Below, piece by piece: positions 44,119 through 55,544 of a stretch of DNA of 64,000 nucleotides. Under the pieces are notes generated by a model. It saw only the letters and a program-made list of their open reading frames with translations, had not been told where the DNA came from and did no database searches. Position numbers and translations under genes: made by a program. Position 1 is the stretch's first letter, and every line of letters begins with the position of its first letter. This DNA is from Vandiemenella viatica (Eukaryota; Arthropoda; Insecta; Orthoptera; Morabidae), in NCBI GenBank assembly GCA_031002005.1, contig CM061920.1, forward strand, positions 53,856,610 to 53,920,609, given 5' to 3'.

Positions 44119-44820
44119 TTAAATGGAGTAGTATATATTGCGATACGCGATACACATTTTGTCACGAACATGGTGCTTATGAAATTACTTACAACTGATA
44201 ATAAATTGTTTGTCCCTTCTGGTACTGGCTGCTTTTCAACCTACCCACAATTACATTAATATTGTCGCTCCAAAATCAAACTATGTAGACACACCTAAAC
44301 ACACAAATGCATCGCGAACTAAATTTCGGGTAACAACAACGTTTGCTTCATCACTTTTCCTAGTTCGTACCGCACAAATTATCGCAATTAATTTCATCGT
44401 ACACTTTCAGTGTAAACTGAACTGGACTAAAGCATGCAGAATACCATATTCATTGTATCGCCATGTAAACTTGACCCGCTTAAATTAGACTTCTAACACC
44501 TGTTTACAATAAGGCTTGCCTTTTATGTGCAAAGTAGTTACATATGCTGATTGTCTACAGTACACCAACAAATATTTGAGAACGACATTATCCTGTTAAG
44601 AGCAATGGATAAATTTATAACGATAGGCCCTGATGTTGCAGTTACCTATCAGACACTTCAAGAACAATAATTACAATGTGGCTTAGTTATGAAACGTTAT
44701 CCCAGGTTGTTTCCTATCTTGTCTGTTTGTGCAACCGTATGCAACACAACTTGGCATTATAAAAAACTTTATAATATTAGAAAATGAAATATTCTCACCA
44801 GCAGAGACAGTGGAAACAGC
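44119..44820. other. No recognised feature
   Basis: AT-rich; frame of 92 codons (44210-44488, +) without motifs. Confidence 0.35.
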
Positions 44821-44869
44821 CCAATGTTTTGGGGTTATTCCTATGGCCGCCGCGCATGCGCAGTAGGAG

Positions 44870-46085
44870 ACGAGTTTTTATATGAGGTTACACAGATTTG
44901 GTGTTATTTCGTCTCCTCTACCTTCCTTCCTCCATGGTTTGATGCTGCTACCATTATCGCTGCCCTGCCGTTAACCATGGCTGTTCCACTTTCTGTTTGC
45001 ACCCAAGTAGAGCAACGTTCATTGATCCATTTTTTGTGGTCGGAAGGTGTATCAGGGGGCGAAATACATCGAAGACTTTCGGTGCAGCACGGTAACAGTG
45101 TGTTGCCGGGCAGAGTGTCTACGAATGGATTGAAAAATTAAAATATGGTCGCACAAGTGTTATGCGCGACGGAACGGGACGACCGTTTACCGCCACAAAT
45201 AAGGAAAACATTGAGCGTGCACGTGACACGGTTCTGTTAGACAGACGAGTAACTACTGATCAAGCGACACATCGTCTGCCTACGAAATCATCCAGAACAG
45301 ACTTGGGCTTCATAAAGTGTGTGCAAGATCGGTCCCAAAACAACTCGCACAGTTGCATAAACAAACGCTCTTGGACATCTGCCAAAACCATTTGGATCGC
45401 TATGGTAACGAACGTGACATCGTGTTAGACAGAATCATCACTGGTGACAAAACATGGATCCATCATTACGAGCCTGAGAGTAAACGACAGAGTATGGAAT
45501 GGAAACATCCAAATTTGCCCTCCAAGAAAAAGTTCAAAACCCAACCATCGGCAGGAAAACTCATGCTTACAGTTTTTTTGGGACTCACAAGACCCAAGAC
45601 TGGAACATTATCAGGAAAGGGGCACAACAATAAACAGTGCACCTTACAGTGAGATGCTACTGACAAGCTGAGCCTGCTATTCGAAGCAAACGCCGAGGAC
45701 TGCTGTCGAAAGGTGTTGTGTTGTTGCGTGACAATGCCTGTCCACACTGTTGAAACGCTCCAGAAACTCAACTTTGAAGTACTGGCTCATCCTCCGTATA
45801 GTCCTGATCTTTCCCCTTCTGACTACCACTTGTTTGGACCACTCAAAGAGGCATTAGGGGGCCGTCGATTTACCTGCCGAAATGGCGAAAGAAGCGGTGC
45901 ATTTCTGGCTCGCAGCTCAACCGAAAACCTTCTTTTATGAGGATATCAGGAAGATTGTGCAACGATGGACCAAGTGCGTTGAAATGCAAGTGGATTATGT
46001 TGCAAAATGATGTAGATGCAAGTTTCCTATTTGTATTGCAATAAAGTTTATAACTACATTGCGGATAATAATTGACTTACCCTCG
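44870..46085 (+). mobile_element. Mariner (second copy), left end missing
   Basis: The right terminus TTGACTTACCCTCG (46072-46085) is followed by TA. The expected inverse was not found upstream of the transposase, so the left end is deleted or unrecognisably diverged. The start coordinate is approximate. Confidence 0.75.
44977..46010 (+). pseudogene. Mariner transposase pseudogene, second copy
   Basis: Starts MAVPLSVCTQVEQRSLIHFL, the same N-terminal layout as the 26.7-kb enzyme. Frameshifts near 45105, 45275, 45580, 45660 and 45880 break it. Recognisable blocks are VYEWIEKLKYGRTSV, TGDKTWIHHYEPESKRQSME (first D), KRRGLLSKGVVLLRDNACPH (second D) and AHPPYSPDLSPSDYHLFGPL (third D). Only 30 residues separate the last two aspartates because four residues after DNACPHT are deleted, so even a repaired frame would have a distorted DD34D site. 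Ends RWTKCVEMQVDYVAK, stop at 46008. Confidence 0.9.
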
Positions 46086-46104
46086 TACAAACTGAATCCT
46101 GTTG

Positions 46105-46272
46105 AGGATAAGGGAGGGGAAGGAATTTGACCTTGGCGTTTTGAATGAAAGATCCCGGCCTTCTCCTGGAGTTATTTGGGGGAGCCATGGAAAACGGAAA
46201 TCAGGATCGCCGGGCGGGGATTTGAACCCGCTACTTTCCGAATGCGAGACCAGAGTGTTAGCGTGCTCGCGC
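46105..46272 (-). mobile_element. SINE family A, tail-truncated
   Basis: GGGGAAGGAATTTGACCTTGG, TCTCCTGGAGTTATTTGGGG, B-box complement GATTTGAACCCGC and GAATGCGAGACCAGAGTG. It lies just outside the mariner right end. Confidence 0.65.
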
Positions 46273-46834
46273 TTGTGTCAGAGCCAGGGTGAGGCAGTAA
46301 TTATTATGTTTTGACGGCAGAATTAGTGTTAAGTAAAGCGGAGAGTTAATCAACTGTGGTTTGACACGGCTGCGGTGACGGGAAGTGAAACAATTAAGTA
46401 GTTAGTGAGCGACTGCAGCGCCTTGTGTGGCGACGCACAGGGTCCGCTTTGTGTGTTGTTTGTGTATCCGCTATGTGGCCGAGGTCGCCATGCCGCTCAA
46501 ACACCTGTGCTCGCGCCAGACGTGTAAAACGTGTTCGGCTGGGAGCTGTAGTCCCCGAATTCAAACCTTCCAACAGGCACGCGCCCTATGCTTCCCAACC
46601 CCGTGACACCATTTCCAGCGAAGCGGCTGTCGTGTAAAAGAGAAATGCGACATACATCAGCTGCACTTCTCGTTTCTCTCGTTGCGTTAATATACGAGCT
46701 ATTTGTTCCTCACAAGAGAACGAAAATCGAAACTTTGGCATCAGTTAATCCAAACAGAGAAAGGTTTTCGACTTCCCAGACAATTGATTTAAAATTTTAT
46801 TTTTAAAGCATTAGTTGCTTGATTGTAATTATGT

Positions 46835-46836
<2 letters not shown>
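46273..46836. other. No recognised feature
   Basis: A mildly GC-rich segment (46370-46620) with frames of 70-72 codons lacking motifs. Confidence 0.3.
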
Positions 46837-46872
<36 letters not shown>

Positions 46873-47092
46873 GCCTCGTCCACAGCTAAGGTCATTAGAG
46901 GCGGGATTGAACTCGGGACAAGGATCGGGAAGGATTTCGGCCATGGCCTTTTTGAAGGAAGCATCCTGGAATTCACCTGGGATGATTTGGGGAACCCACG
47001 GAAAACCGAAATCTGGATGCCCGGACGGCGATTCGGACCGGCGTCCTCCCGATTGCGAAGCCAGAGCGTAAACCGCTCACCCTCCACGCTCG
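46837..47092 (-). mobile_element. SINE family A, full length with long A tail
   Basis: A T run of about 34 bp (46837-46870) is the A tail on the minus strand. Tail block CGCCTCGTCCACAGC, then the complete body, B-box complement GATTCGGACCGG (one substitution) and the head end CCTCCACGCTCGG. The longest A tail among the copies suggests a relatively recent insertion. Confidence 0.85.
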
Positions 47093-47275
47093 GTGATTCG
47101 GTAGGACGCGCGTTCGAATCCTCGTCTGGGCATCCAGATTTGGTTTTTCCACGGTTTCCCCAAATCACTCCAGGCGAATGCCGGGATGCTTCCTACAAAA
47201 GGGCATGACCGAATTTCTTCCCGTTGCTTGCCTCCATCCTATGCCGCCTCTGAAGACCTCGACGTCGACGAGGCG
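47093..47275 (+). mobile_element. SINE family A, head-truncated, inverted partner
   Basis: Starts inside the head at GATTCGGTAGGACGC, B box GTTCGAATCC, normal body, tail GACCTCGACGTCGACGAGGC without an A run. It is head-to-head with the previous copy with no spacer. Confidence 0.8.
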
Positions 47276-47829
47276 TGATAATAGTAACAAAGGGATAATA
47301 GGTGTGTACGGAAATTGCCACCAGTACGTGTACTCCATTATTGAATTAAATCAATACGTACAGTTGTACCAACTTTCACTACCATCTTGGGGAGTGTTTG
47401 CACTGAGTAGAAATGTTGAAAGTAATGTTAAAATTCTACAGATTGTTTATAATTTTATTTAATATTTCGATGTAGTTCCATGCAGTATTAAGTAAGACTT
47501 AATCGTTTTAATAATAGCCCATGGTTTGTGCCACAGTTGGGCGCATTTGTACAATTCCAAAACTTTTACATTTGAGCGGTCAGTAGATTTAACGATGTTA
47601 ATTTTGGCTATTTTCAGTGAAAACTCCGTTTTACTACTTTGGAAGCATTTTTGTCGTTATATATAAAGTGCATCGGGAGCTTCCTCATTCAAAAGCTGCC
47701 TTATTCATCAGAGTTGAGGAAGTTTACAACTGTAGCAAATAGTCACACGCACTTGGCATCCGATCGGACTGCAGTTATGACGTTTATTAAACGCCGGTGG
47801 ATGTTATTCCGAATACTACCGCATGGCGA
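47276..47829. other. No recognised feature
   Basis: AT-rich; short frames only. Confidence 0.35.
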
Positions 47830-48640
47830 CGGTGTCATGTCAGTATGCACCCTGAAATCTCACACTCTGCCATACACCTGTGTCGCAGAATACCCCGTTT
47901 ACACTGTGCGAGTTGACTGGAACGAGTGTACTGTCTTGCTGCGCGCGCAGCACTGGATAGTCCACTCTCCTCGTGTCAACAGGTGCAAGACAGACAGTTG
48001 ACTGAGGATAGTGGACTCGGCTCACGACCAACTTTTGGTGTGCGAGTTCAACAATCAAGATGGCGACAACTAACAACTCGCGTAAGCGGAGTGAAGCAGA
48101 GGCATTAAAATCTTTAGAACTGCATGAAAGTGTGGAAATTCCGTGGAATTTTAAGAATAAAAATTATAAGGACAAGGATTTTAGAGACCTGCTATCAAAA
48201 GATTGCTTCATAGCGGTGTCATATTTTTTTTTTTTTTTTTTTTTTTTGTATCGGAAAAAATATTTAACAATAGCTCTTCAAATTGAGATACAGTTAATCT
48301 TAAATGATGGAACTCTATATTCTCTCTTGCAACTTTATTTTTAAAAAAGGTGCTGAGGCGTTTAAAGCATTTCTTTTTAATAACCACTCTTTTCTACGTT
48401 TTATTTTATTATTCTTCATATCATTCAACATTATAATCAACAAATTAGCTACGATGTTAATTCCTTCCTGTGATATGGACATACTATTTTCAACAAGATC
48501 ACAATGTAGGAGAAGAGAACTGCCCTCACAGTCTTCTAATTATTACTGGCATGCTAGTCCACACTCTTACCCCCACCACCGACAGTCCAGCCAACTGTCG
48601 TCTGTCGTTCCAGTCAACTCGCATCGCGTAAACGCGGCCT
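47830..48640 (+). mobile_element. PIF/Harbinger-like remnant with MADF-like frame
   Basis: The left block CCGTTTACACTGTGCGAGTTGACTGGAACGA-like (47899-47925) has its inverse at about 48610-48635 (GTTCCAGTCAACTCGC then GTAAACGCGG). Between them, from ATG 48060, the frame reads MATTNNSRKRSEAEALKSL, then HESVEIPWNF and KNKNYKDKDFRDLLSKD, MADF-like in its tryptophan and YKDK spacing. A T run (48223-48247) cuts it off. The upstream segment GGCGACGGTGTCATG..GTATGCACCCTGAAA also resembles the 58.56-kb region. No transposase is present. Confidence 0.45.
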
Positions 48641-48814
48641 TCATATCTTTACGTGACTGGTGTGGCCCTACCTGCAGTTTATCTATACGAATAACAAAAT
48701 TGTAGAAAGGTTGTGTATGTACAGGAAATTTATTTAAAAAACAATAATTGCAATCTACGTTACTGATGATAAGGATTCCAAAATTGCAGAATTTGTAATT
48801 TTTGTCTGTCTTTC

Positions 48815-49215
48815 CGCGGGTCACGCAAATGGGCAGATTTTAACGAAATTAAGCGCAATGATAGGTACGTCACCGGTTAAGATATTTAATATTTTTTATC
48901 CAAACTAGTAACGTAGTTCTCAGTTATTCAGGGGTCAAAACAGAAAATTTTTAATTTCTTTTCCTTCTGTGCGTGAAACTCATAAAAACTAATGAGCGCA
49001 TTACGACTAAACTCCGCATAGTTTCAGATCATGTCATCGGTAGTATAAAGCCTACTTTTTATGTAGATCTGATGAAACAGAGGCCAAAACCGTAAATTTT
49101 GGAAAATTTATCATTTTGTGTGTGTCTCATGCAAAAACTAATGAATGGAATTCAACGAAACTGTATATAGAGTTAGCGTAGGTCATCAGCTTACATGTGG
49201 GATCACTTACGATAG
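48815..49215. repeat. Diverged tandem repeat, period about 150 bp
   Basis: Blocks like ACTCATAAAAACTAATGAGCG (about 48970) and CTCATGCAAAAACTAATGAATG (about 49125) recur with CAAAAC.GAAAATTT-type segments between. A third more diverged unit starts near 48830. Function unknown. Confidence 0.45.
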
Positions 49216-49440
49216 CGACACGCTGAAAGTAAGTAAAGGGGCGTTAATTTCATTATGCTGTATTAGAATCCGTCCATTGAATATTGTCTCGAGCAAGACT
49301 TATGGCAGGCACTGTAATGGGCGTTGACGGTATGTTTAAATCGTACAAAGTGTAAACGGTCGACTTTGTGACTCTGTTAGAGAATAAGTAGCTGAGGAGA
49401 TAAGGCCAATGCAACTTTTTTTATTTTATTTTATTATATT

Positions 49441-49655
49441 GTCATACGCATTTCGCCTGTCATCGAGGCATCAGCAACGAATTATTTACATCGACTGATT
49501 CTAGTCTGTAGTTGCACATCTCTGCTTTTTTCAAGCTAAAAACCGTAATCAGTTAATGTAAATAATTCGTTGCTGATGATGCCATCGATGAGAGGCGAAA
49601 CGAGTACGACAAAAAAAAAACAAAAAAAAAAAAAAAACAGTTCCATCTTCAACGA
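49441..49655. mobile_element. Inverted pair of Penelope-like / hammerhead-like 3' ends
   Basis: Arms at 49441-49491 and 49556-49610 are inverted copies (TTCGTTGCTGATGATGCC-type core). Each arm read outward ends in a GCGAAA..CG.GTACGAC-type block followed by an A-rich tail (minus-strand A-rich side 49415-49437; plus-strand A run 49611-49637). The right arm contains CTGATGA (49573-49579), a short GCC/GGC stem and GAAAC (49597-49601), resembling a hammerhead ribozyme core of the kind carried by Penelope-like retroelements. No coding part remains. Confidence 0.5.
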
Positions 49656-50296
49656 CTAAGTAAACAACTGTGGAAAGAAAGGCCTGCTATAACCTTGCAT
49701 CTATTAGAGAATTTATATCACATTTTATATGCATACAGATAAAACAATTTGCAGGCTGCAGCACTTCAGATATGGACTGCAGAGAAACAATGTTGAAGGG
49801 TGCAAGCGGGTCATCAACAACTGTAAAATCTTACGAATTAGTGGCAATTTTCTGGGATTTGTAGAATGATGCGCACTATCGTGTTGAAATATTTGCGTAC
49901 AATCTACTTTTAGGAGATGAGGAGACAGAAAAACAGAGAAAAATATGTAGACTGTTCCTCTTGTTTTTCGTTCGCAGACGACATTCCTTGGGTAATTTAT
50001 GCGTGAATTTAAAATTTGCGCGCGTCGGAAGTGAGAGGCGAGTTCGAGCAGACGCGTGTCCTTGTGACCCAGTGGCTGGACTCGACCGCCCGTGAACTGG
50101 CCTCGGCATTCCGTCTGCCACGAGATCAACACCAACAACCCACCAAAACACGACAAATGCTTCACTGTCAAAACCATCGAACAAGGCACTCGCAGTTATT
50201 ACGTTTCTTTCTCTCTAAAAGAAACAGAAAATTTCCATTTGGTATTAAAACTGCTTTCAATAAGGCAACTGGTATTTCAGACTTGTTATGTAAATT
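49656..50296. other. No recognised gene
   Basis: A 154-codon minus frame (49725-50189) and a 102-codon plus frame (50016-50324) overlap here. Neither has recognised motifs. The plus frame runs into the adjacent LINE. Confidence 0.3.
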
Positions 50297-50675
50297 TAGG
50301 AATACCAGAAAGAAGGAAAACTGAGGCATTTGAAACGTGGTGCTGTAGGAGGATGCTGAAAATTAAGTGGATAGATAAGGCGCTAAATGAACGTGTTCTG
50401 GAGATGATGGGCGAAGAAACAAATTTGTGCAAGAGTCTTACTGAAAGAAGAGACAGGATGATGGGTCTCATTTTAAGAGATGCTGGACTGGTTAATTTGT
50501 TAGTAGACAGAACCGTGGAAGGTAATAACTGTAGAGGTAGACAAAGATTAGAACATATGAAGCAGATAATTCAAGACGTAGGTTGTAATGGGCAGTTGAG
50601 GTGAAGAGGTTAGCGCAAGATAGGAAGGGATGGAGGATTGCATCAAAACAGTCGAGAGATCGATCACAGAAAAAA
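50297..50675 (+). mobile_element. RTE-type LINE 3' end
   Basis: Starts at GGAATACCAGAAAGAAGG. Reads FETWCCRRMLKIKWIDKALN, EMMGEETNLCKSLTERRDRM and GNNCRGRQRLEHMKQIIQDV, then a frameshift and the GTCGAGAGATCGATCACAG 3' end with a short A-rich end. Diverged relative to the 29.2-kb copy. Confidence 0.8.
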
Positions 50676-52934
50676 GTGTAACAAAAGCTTCGATCCTTTT
50701 TTGCGCATCCAGTTTCAAGCCAGAATGACGAGATCTCTTTGGAGTCGTTGGAATCTTATCAACTCATGAGTAAGTGAAGCTTTTAATGACTACACCTGTT
50801 TCAGTGACGGACTGCTGATCCTATTCTAATTGGAGGGGGGGGGGGAGGAAGGAGGGGAAGGGAGCAAAGTGTTTCCGGAGAAACGTGTGACGTGTGTATT
50901 TTTTGTCTGTGAAATGTGCAGTTTATGCCCTATAAAACGCATTTCGTCAGCCCAAGCAGCGCGAGTACGATTCTTCTGGCATGCCTGTGTAGGCTGGCGT
51001 CGTATCCGGTGTAGGCAGCAAGGTTTCGTATCAAGAGGCGTGAGTTATCTTCAAGTATGAATCATCACATCCGCTTCCGTTTACATAACTTGGCTGCTGC
51101 AATACCACAGGACCTGCCGACTAAATTATAGGCGCGCTGCCTTAATTTGGAAAGGTTTCAATATAAACTTTCGTATGAAATAACGGCCATTAAAAAGTTA
51201 TGTTTTACATACAGTCCTTTCGATACTGTACAGAAATAGTTTTCAATCTAATAGGAGACGAGATGCCATCACCTCATTATATATCCTTCAAGTTATTCTT
51301 TCTAAGCACATTCCTGTTGCTGAGACATGCCAAAGAACCAGTCGTTTCACTACACGTATATATGTGCAACTGATTCCCTAATTATCATTTTTCATTATGG
51401 ATTAAACAAGTGATTTCTTTTGGATAAAATTTAAATAGATAAAGATATTTCTAGTCTAATTTGGAATTATTTTTCAAAAAATGCATTAAATACTTTCCTT
51501 TATTTTTCTTATATACCAACATTTACACACGCAATGTGAAGAAAAAAATAATGTTGCTAGTTTACATATAAAACAATCTCCTGCAATACTGAAATCGAAA
51601 GGTTGATGACTATTGTATAGTACCTATTAAATGGGAGTGGTTTCTCCTCAACCATAGGTTATTCTGAACATTATTAGTTTTTGTAACGAAGAATAAATTT
51701 AAAGAAAATTATATTTGTGTTTAAAGAGTGATGATCGTCGATTTGTTTAAAAATATCTTTGGTTTGCGTGTAGATCATCATCTGTGGTGGAGGCCGAGAA
51801 TACTCGTGTTATCAGAGAAATGTTTCTTATAATCCATTCGTATTTTTAACGACAAATATATTGACTACTGGATCTGTTACGTGTTTTCGGTAGTGCCATT
51901 ACAGATTACAGAGGATGAACGCAGTATTTATCTTACTGAAGTCATGAAAATGTGTGTCGTATTTCTATGTGCTGTTGTACTAATGCATAAATATTTTTTT
52001 TGGATTCTGCATTCATTGGGATGTACAGTAGGTATAAGGAGAAGTTCGAAATCCGTTTAAACGTCCTCGCATTAACATCCGCCAATTTCCGAAGCTAGAG
52101 CACTATCGGGCTGTTAGCATTTGATGGGAAGGTCATTGAACCGCAGCGTGGTAACGGTACACTGAAGGGTTGCTAGCCTGGGAGGAATGCGACGCACCAG
52201 CCAGGCAGGTATAACAGGACGCGGGGGTGGCACCCATCTGTCAGTCCGACCTGAAAAAGTCCAAACTAAACCGTATCCACTTGCCGGCATAGCCACAGAT
52301 AAATAATTGCTCTTTTCGGAAACTGGTCAACAGTTATATAAGTGATATTATTACCGTTCACGTTATAGAAATACTTGAAGTAACGCAAGAACATAGAGTT
52401 AACACATTATTGGATTTGTAAATTTTTGGAATTGAAAATTTTAGCCTACTTAATATATTAAAGATGTTAAATATCTCTGGTCTCAAACATCAAGCTCGAT
52501 GAATTATTTACAATCTTTCATATTAGAATCAGAGTCCTGAATGAGGTTGAAATAAAACCTAAGCTTATCACCTCTGTTATTCTCTCTTCGATGTAAACCC
52601 AAACAAGTGGAACTGCAGCAGCTACGAAAAATATTGCCGTCCACTTCTTCTAACTTAGATGAAGTCTTTTGCTACCACAGAAATGTTATAATTCTGTTTG
52701 TTCGGAGCAAAGCTATTAAGGGAAAAATGAAATGGAAGTTTTTGAAACACGCTGCAAAAGTAAAGTTGTCCTCCGTCGTACGTAATGAGTATTTGTGGTA
52801 ATTACGCGTGAAGGAGCGTCTTTAGAAAAAAGGTTTACAACGGTCACGACATCCGCAGGCGGTCCCACTTTGAGACATGCTTCATTAGCTGATTTTTTTT
52901 TTTTTTTTTTAAAGGAATATATGAGCATTCCTCT
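50676..52934. other. AT-rich stretch, no recognised genes
   Basis: A G tract (50834-50847) and a T tract (52890-52909) are the only notable features. Frames are at most about 76 codons and lack motifs. Confidence 0.4.
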
Positions 52935-53480
52935 AATTAGTGTGGATAATTAGTTGCTGACAATCGACAGGTCCGCTCCCGAAGAATTGCATGGATTGAC
53001 GAACAACATTTCCACGCTATAGGGAAATACAGCGTGTTGTGCACGAGAAGACCATCCCATCGCGAATACATTCGGGCTGCTGCTCATTCAGTTTGAAATT
53101 AAATACTGTCAATAGATTTAGTTCCGCAAAAATAGTGGGAATCACTGTTGCTATTGAAATGAAAATCACTGTTACAAAAATAAGAATCACTCCATTTATC
53201 TAACTCAAAATCAACACTTAAATATTATTTACAGCACTTTTTGTAATAGCTGCAGACATCAAAATTAAGTATTCAACTCTCCACATTCCGTCTCTCATAC
53301 GCGCCTATCTTATGGCCAGCTGTTACCAGCCAAAGATTCTTTTACACTGCTTATTGCCATCCCAAAGACTACATTCACATATCAATACAACTATTAATAA
53401 ACCGATAGAAATAATTAAAACAAAAATTATGATAATAAAATAAAAACGATTGGTGGGGTGTGATAAATAATTGGTAAGAA
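52935..53480. mobile_element. Interspersed repeat, family G, copy 2
   Basis: Uninterrupted counterpart of 28755-29850: GTGGATAATTAGTTGCTGAC, GCTGCTCATTCAG, AATCACTGTTACAAAAAT and GATTGGTGGGGTGTGATA in the same order. Non-coding. Confidence 0.5.
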
Positions 53481-54234
53481 CTATAGAGAGGGAAAGACGA
53501 GTGTGAGGAGCCATTAGTGGATGACGTAATGCACGTGTGGAGACTCCATCGTACGACTAGGAAGATCCATCACCCAGGAAGGCGCATTTATCTTGTTTCG
53601 ATTTATTGCTTTGACGCACTCGTCCACTTGTCGTGACTACATACCCACGTCTTCAGTTATTACCTTCACGTACTTTGCAGTTCTGTTCTCATGCCATCGC
53701 ATCCCTTTCTCACGAAATTCTTCCTCACACACAATTTACTAATCGTGTTTACGAAGGTCTGCGAATACGTAACACATGGCCACGTGCGTCCTTGCCTTCG
53801 CAGGCTCCGAAAGAGTTTTGGCTGCTCTTTATCGTCAACACATGCCGACACGTGACGCGAAATTGTTTGCGTAACTGCTCAAAAGAGCTGAGTGTGCCGA
53901 ACAGAGAGAGAGAGAGCGACAGTGTTGTGTCACGGAGAGGCGACAGTCTTCCGTGATTTCTGTATTCAATTCACAATGTCAGGTTCTCCCCCCCTCCCCC
54001 CCCCACTCCCCGAACCAGTTTTGATAACGAATGAGTCGTGGAAATTACATGAACTCGCAGTGATGTGAGGCTTTTACTCTCCATGACTGCTTCAAGAAGT
54101 GTTGGGCGATCCTTTTCTGGCTGTTGGAGGGTGCAGCTAAGTGTTGTCATCTGTATTCTGTATGATAAGTGTATTTTTTCTTTGTAGAATGTGAAGTTTA
54201 TTATGCGCAGATGTTCATGTGCCTAAAGTGCTCA
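53481..54234. other. No recognised gene
   Basis: A 107-codon frame (53633-53956, +) without motifs, a short GA repeat (53903-53915) and a C-rich tract (53986-54003). Confidence 0.3.
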
Positions 54235-54640
54235 AGGAGAAAAAATCAGTATGCTACGATTTGCTGATGACATTGTCTTGTTAGCAGAAGAGGCTGAGGT
54301 TATTGAGAAGTTACTGAATGGCATGAACAAAATACTGAAAGAAGATTTTGGACTGAAGATAGAGCAAGACAAAAGTGATGAAATGTGGCAGAAATGATAC
54401 CAATCACAGTAAATTAAATATAAAAATAGGATCGGATGCAATTGGAGAAGTGAATGAATTCTGCTACTTGGGAAGCAAAATTACAACTGATGGCCAAAGC
54501 AGGAATGATGTTAAAAGCAGAATAGAACTAGCAAAAAGAGCTTTCATGAAAAAGAGAAATCTTTTATTTTCACATATTGATCTAGGATTTAGGAAGAAGT
54601 TTTTAAAATTCTATGCTCCACTGTGGTCGGTGGCACTTTC
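54235..54640 (+). mobile_element. RTE-type LINE, reverse-transcriptase catalytic segment
   Basis: Reads MLRFADDIVLLAEEAEVIEK with the FADD catalytic box and LNGMNKILKEDFGLKI. After a frameshift near 54380 come GEVNEFCYLGSKITTDGQSR, DVKSRIELAKRAFMKKRNL and KKFLKFY. The last block overlaps the start of the 29.2-kb copy (AKRAFMKKRNLL), so both belong to one family and together cover the RT-to-C-terminus region. Truncated at both ends. Confidence 0.85.
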
Positions 54641-54799
54641 AGCCACACCAACGGGTCCTACCAGTTCTTTACGTAACAGTAAATGCAACGTATTTTGAAA
54701 CGCCCAAATTCTCTAAATGGCAAACTTTTAGTTATGATTTTCGTTTGATTGTTGGAAAGGAATTTCCCTGCCCAATTGATTCATTTTGTTTCCTTTTTT

Positions 54800-55027
54800 T
54801 ATTCAGTAGATTGAAGACACTTAGATTTATTTGTGGAACACAATCAGTAGCAGATATAATAAAAGAGCTGGACTCTGGTCTCTGGAAGGCAGAAAGGGGT
54901 TGAAGAGAGTGCTAGGAGTGTATAAAGCGTAAATTAGCGATTCGATTTCAATGGATAATGGTAGTGGAATCAGAAGTACTATGTGGAAGGAAGGAGATAC
55001 TATGACAACAAGCTGGCGCTCGGTTTT
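54800..55027 (+). mobile_element. CR1/L2-like LINE fragment
   Basis: TQSVADIIKELDSG with RECWECIK-type decayed continuation, then ACAACAAGCTGGCGCTCG (NKLAL). It corresponds to the middle of the 42.3-kb copy and ends where the next SINE starts. Confidence 0.6.
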
Positions 55028-55186
55028 AAGCGGAAGGTTCCATCGTTTCCCGAATCACTCCAGGCAAATGCCGGGATGCTTCCTTCAAAAGGCCATGGCC
55101 GAATCCCTTCCCATTCCTTGCCCCCTATCCTTTCCCGTCTCTAAAGACCTCGCTGTTAGAGAGACGTTAAGAAGATAAAAAAAAAT
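55028..55186 (+). mobile_element. SINE family A, second subtype, 5'-truncated
   Basis: Starts at GTTCCATCGTTTCCCGAATC, then CACTCCAGGCAAATGCCGGG, GGCCATGGCCGAATCCC, CTATCCTTTCCCGTCTCTAAA, GACCTCGCTG and GAGACGTTAAG with an A tail. It shares the alternative 3' end with 32846-33073. Confidence 0.75.
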
Positions 55187-55544
55187 TAAGCCGAAGGGAG
55201 CAGGAAATATTTTTTTTATAGGAAATGGGATTTGGGGGGTTAATATATTATCAATAGAGGTGGTTAAAAATTTACCTATAATTTAAAGTTAATATTCGTA
55301 AAGAGAAAACGTAGGTTGGAGGTGAAATTTACTCATAGAATTTAATAATTTCTAAAACAAATAAAGAAACGCAAAAGTAAATATATCGGGAAATTGCTTT
55401 TAATTCGGGTTGAAAATACGGTTAACTGCTTCCTTGGCACTTTAAGGGAAAGAGGGAAAGTGTACCCGAAAGCCGTAAAATATGTAACAAAGGTGTAATC
55501 CGCGCCGAAACATACGGTTACGCACATTACTGACTTTCCGTTAA
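55187..55544. other. AT-rich stretch, no recognised feature
   Basis: Short frames only. Confidence 0.35.

Noticed and set aside
44824..44976. Upstream extension of the mariner frame to an earlier ATG
   Set aside because: The MAVPL start at 44977 aligns with the other mariner. The upstream residues have no counterpart.
53986..54003. C-rich tract as an origin or regulatory site
   Set aside because: It is a simple low-complexity run with no surrounding support.
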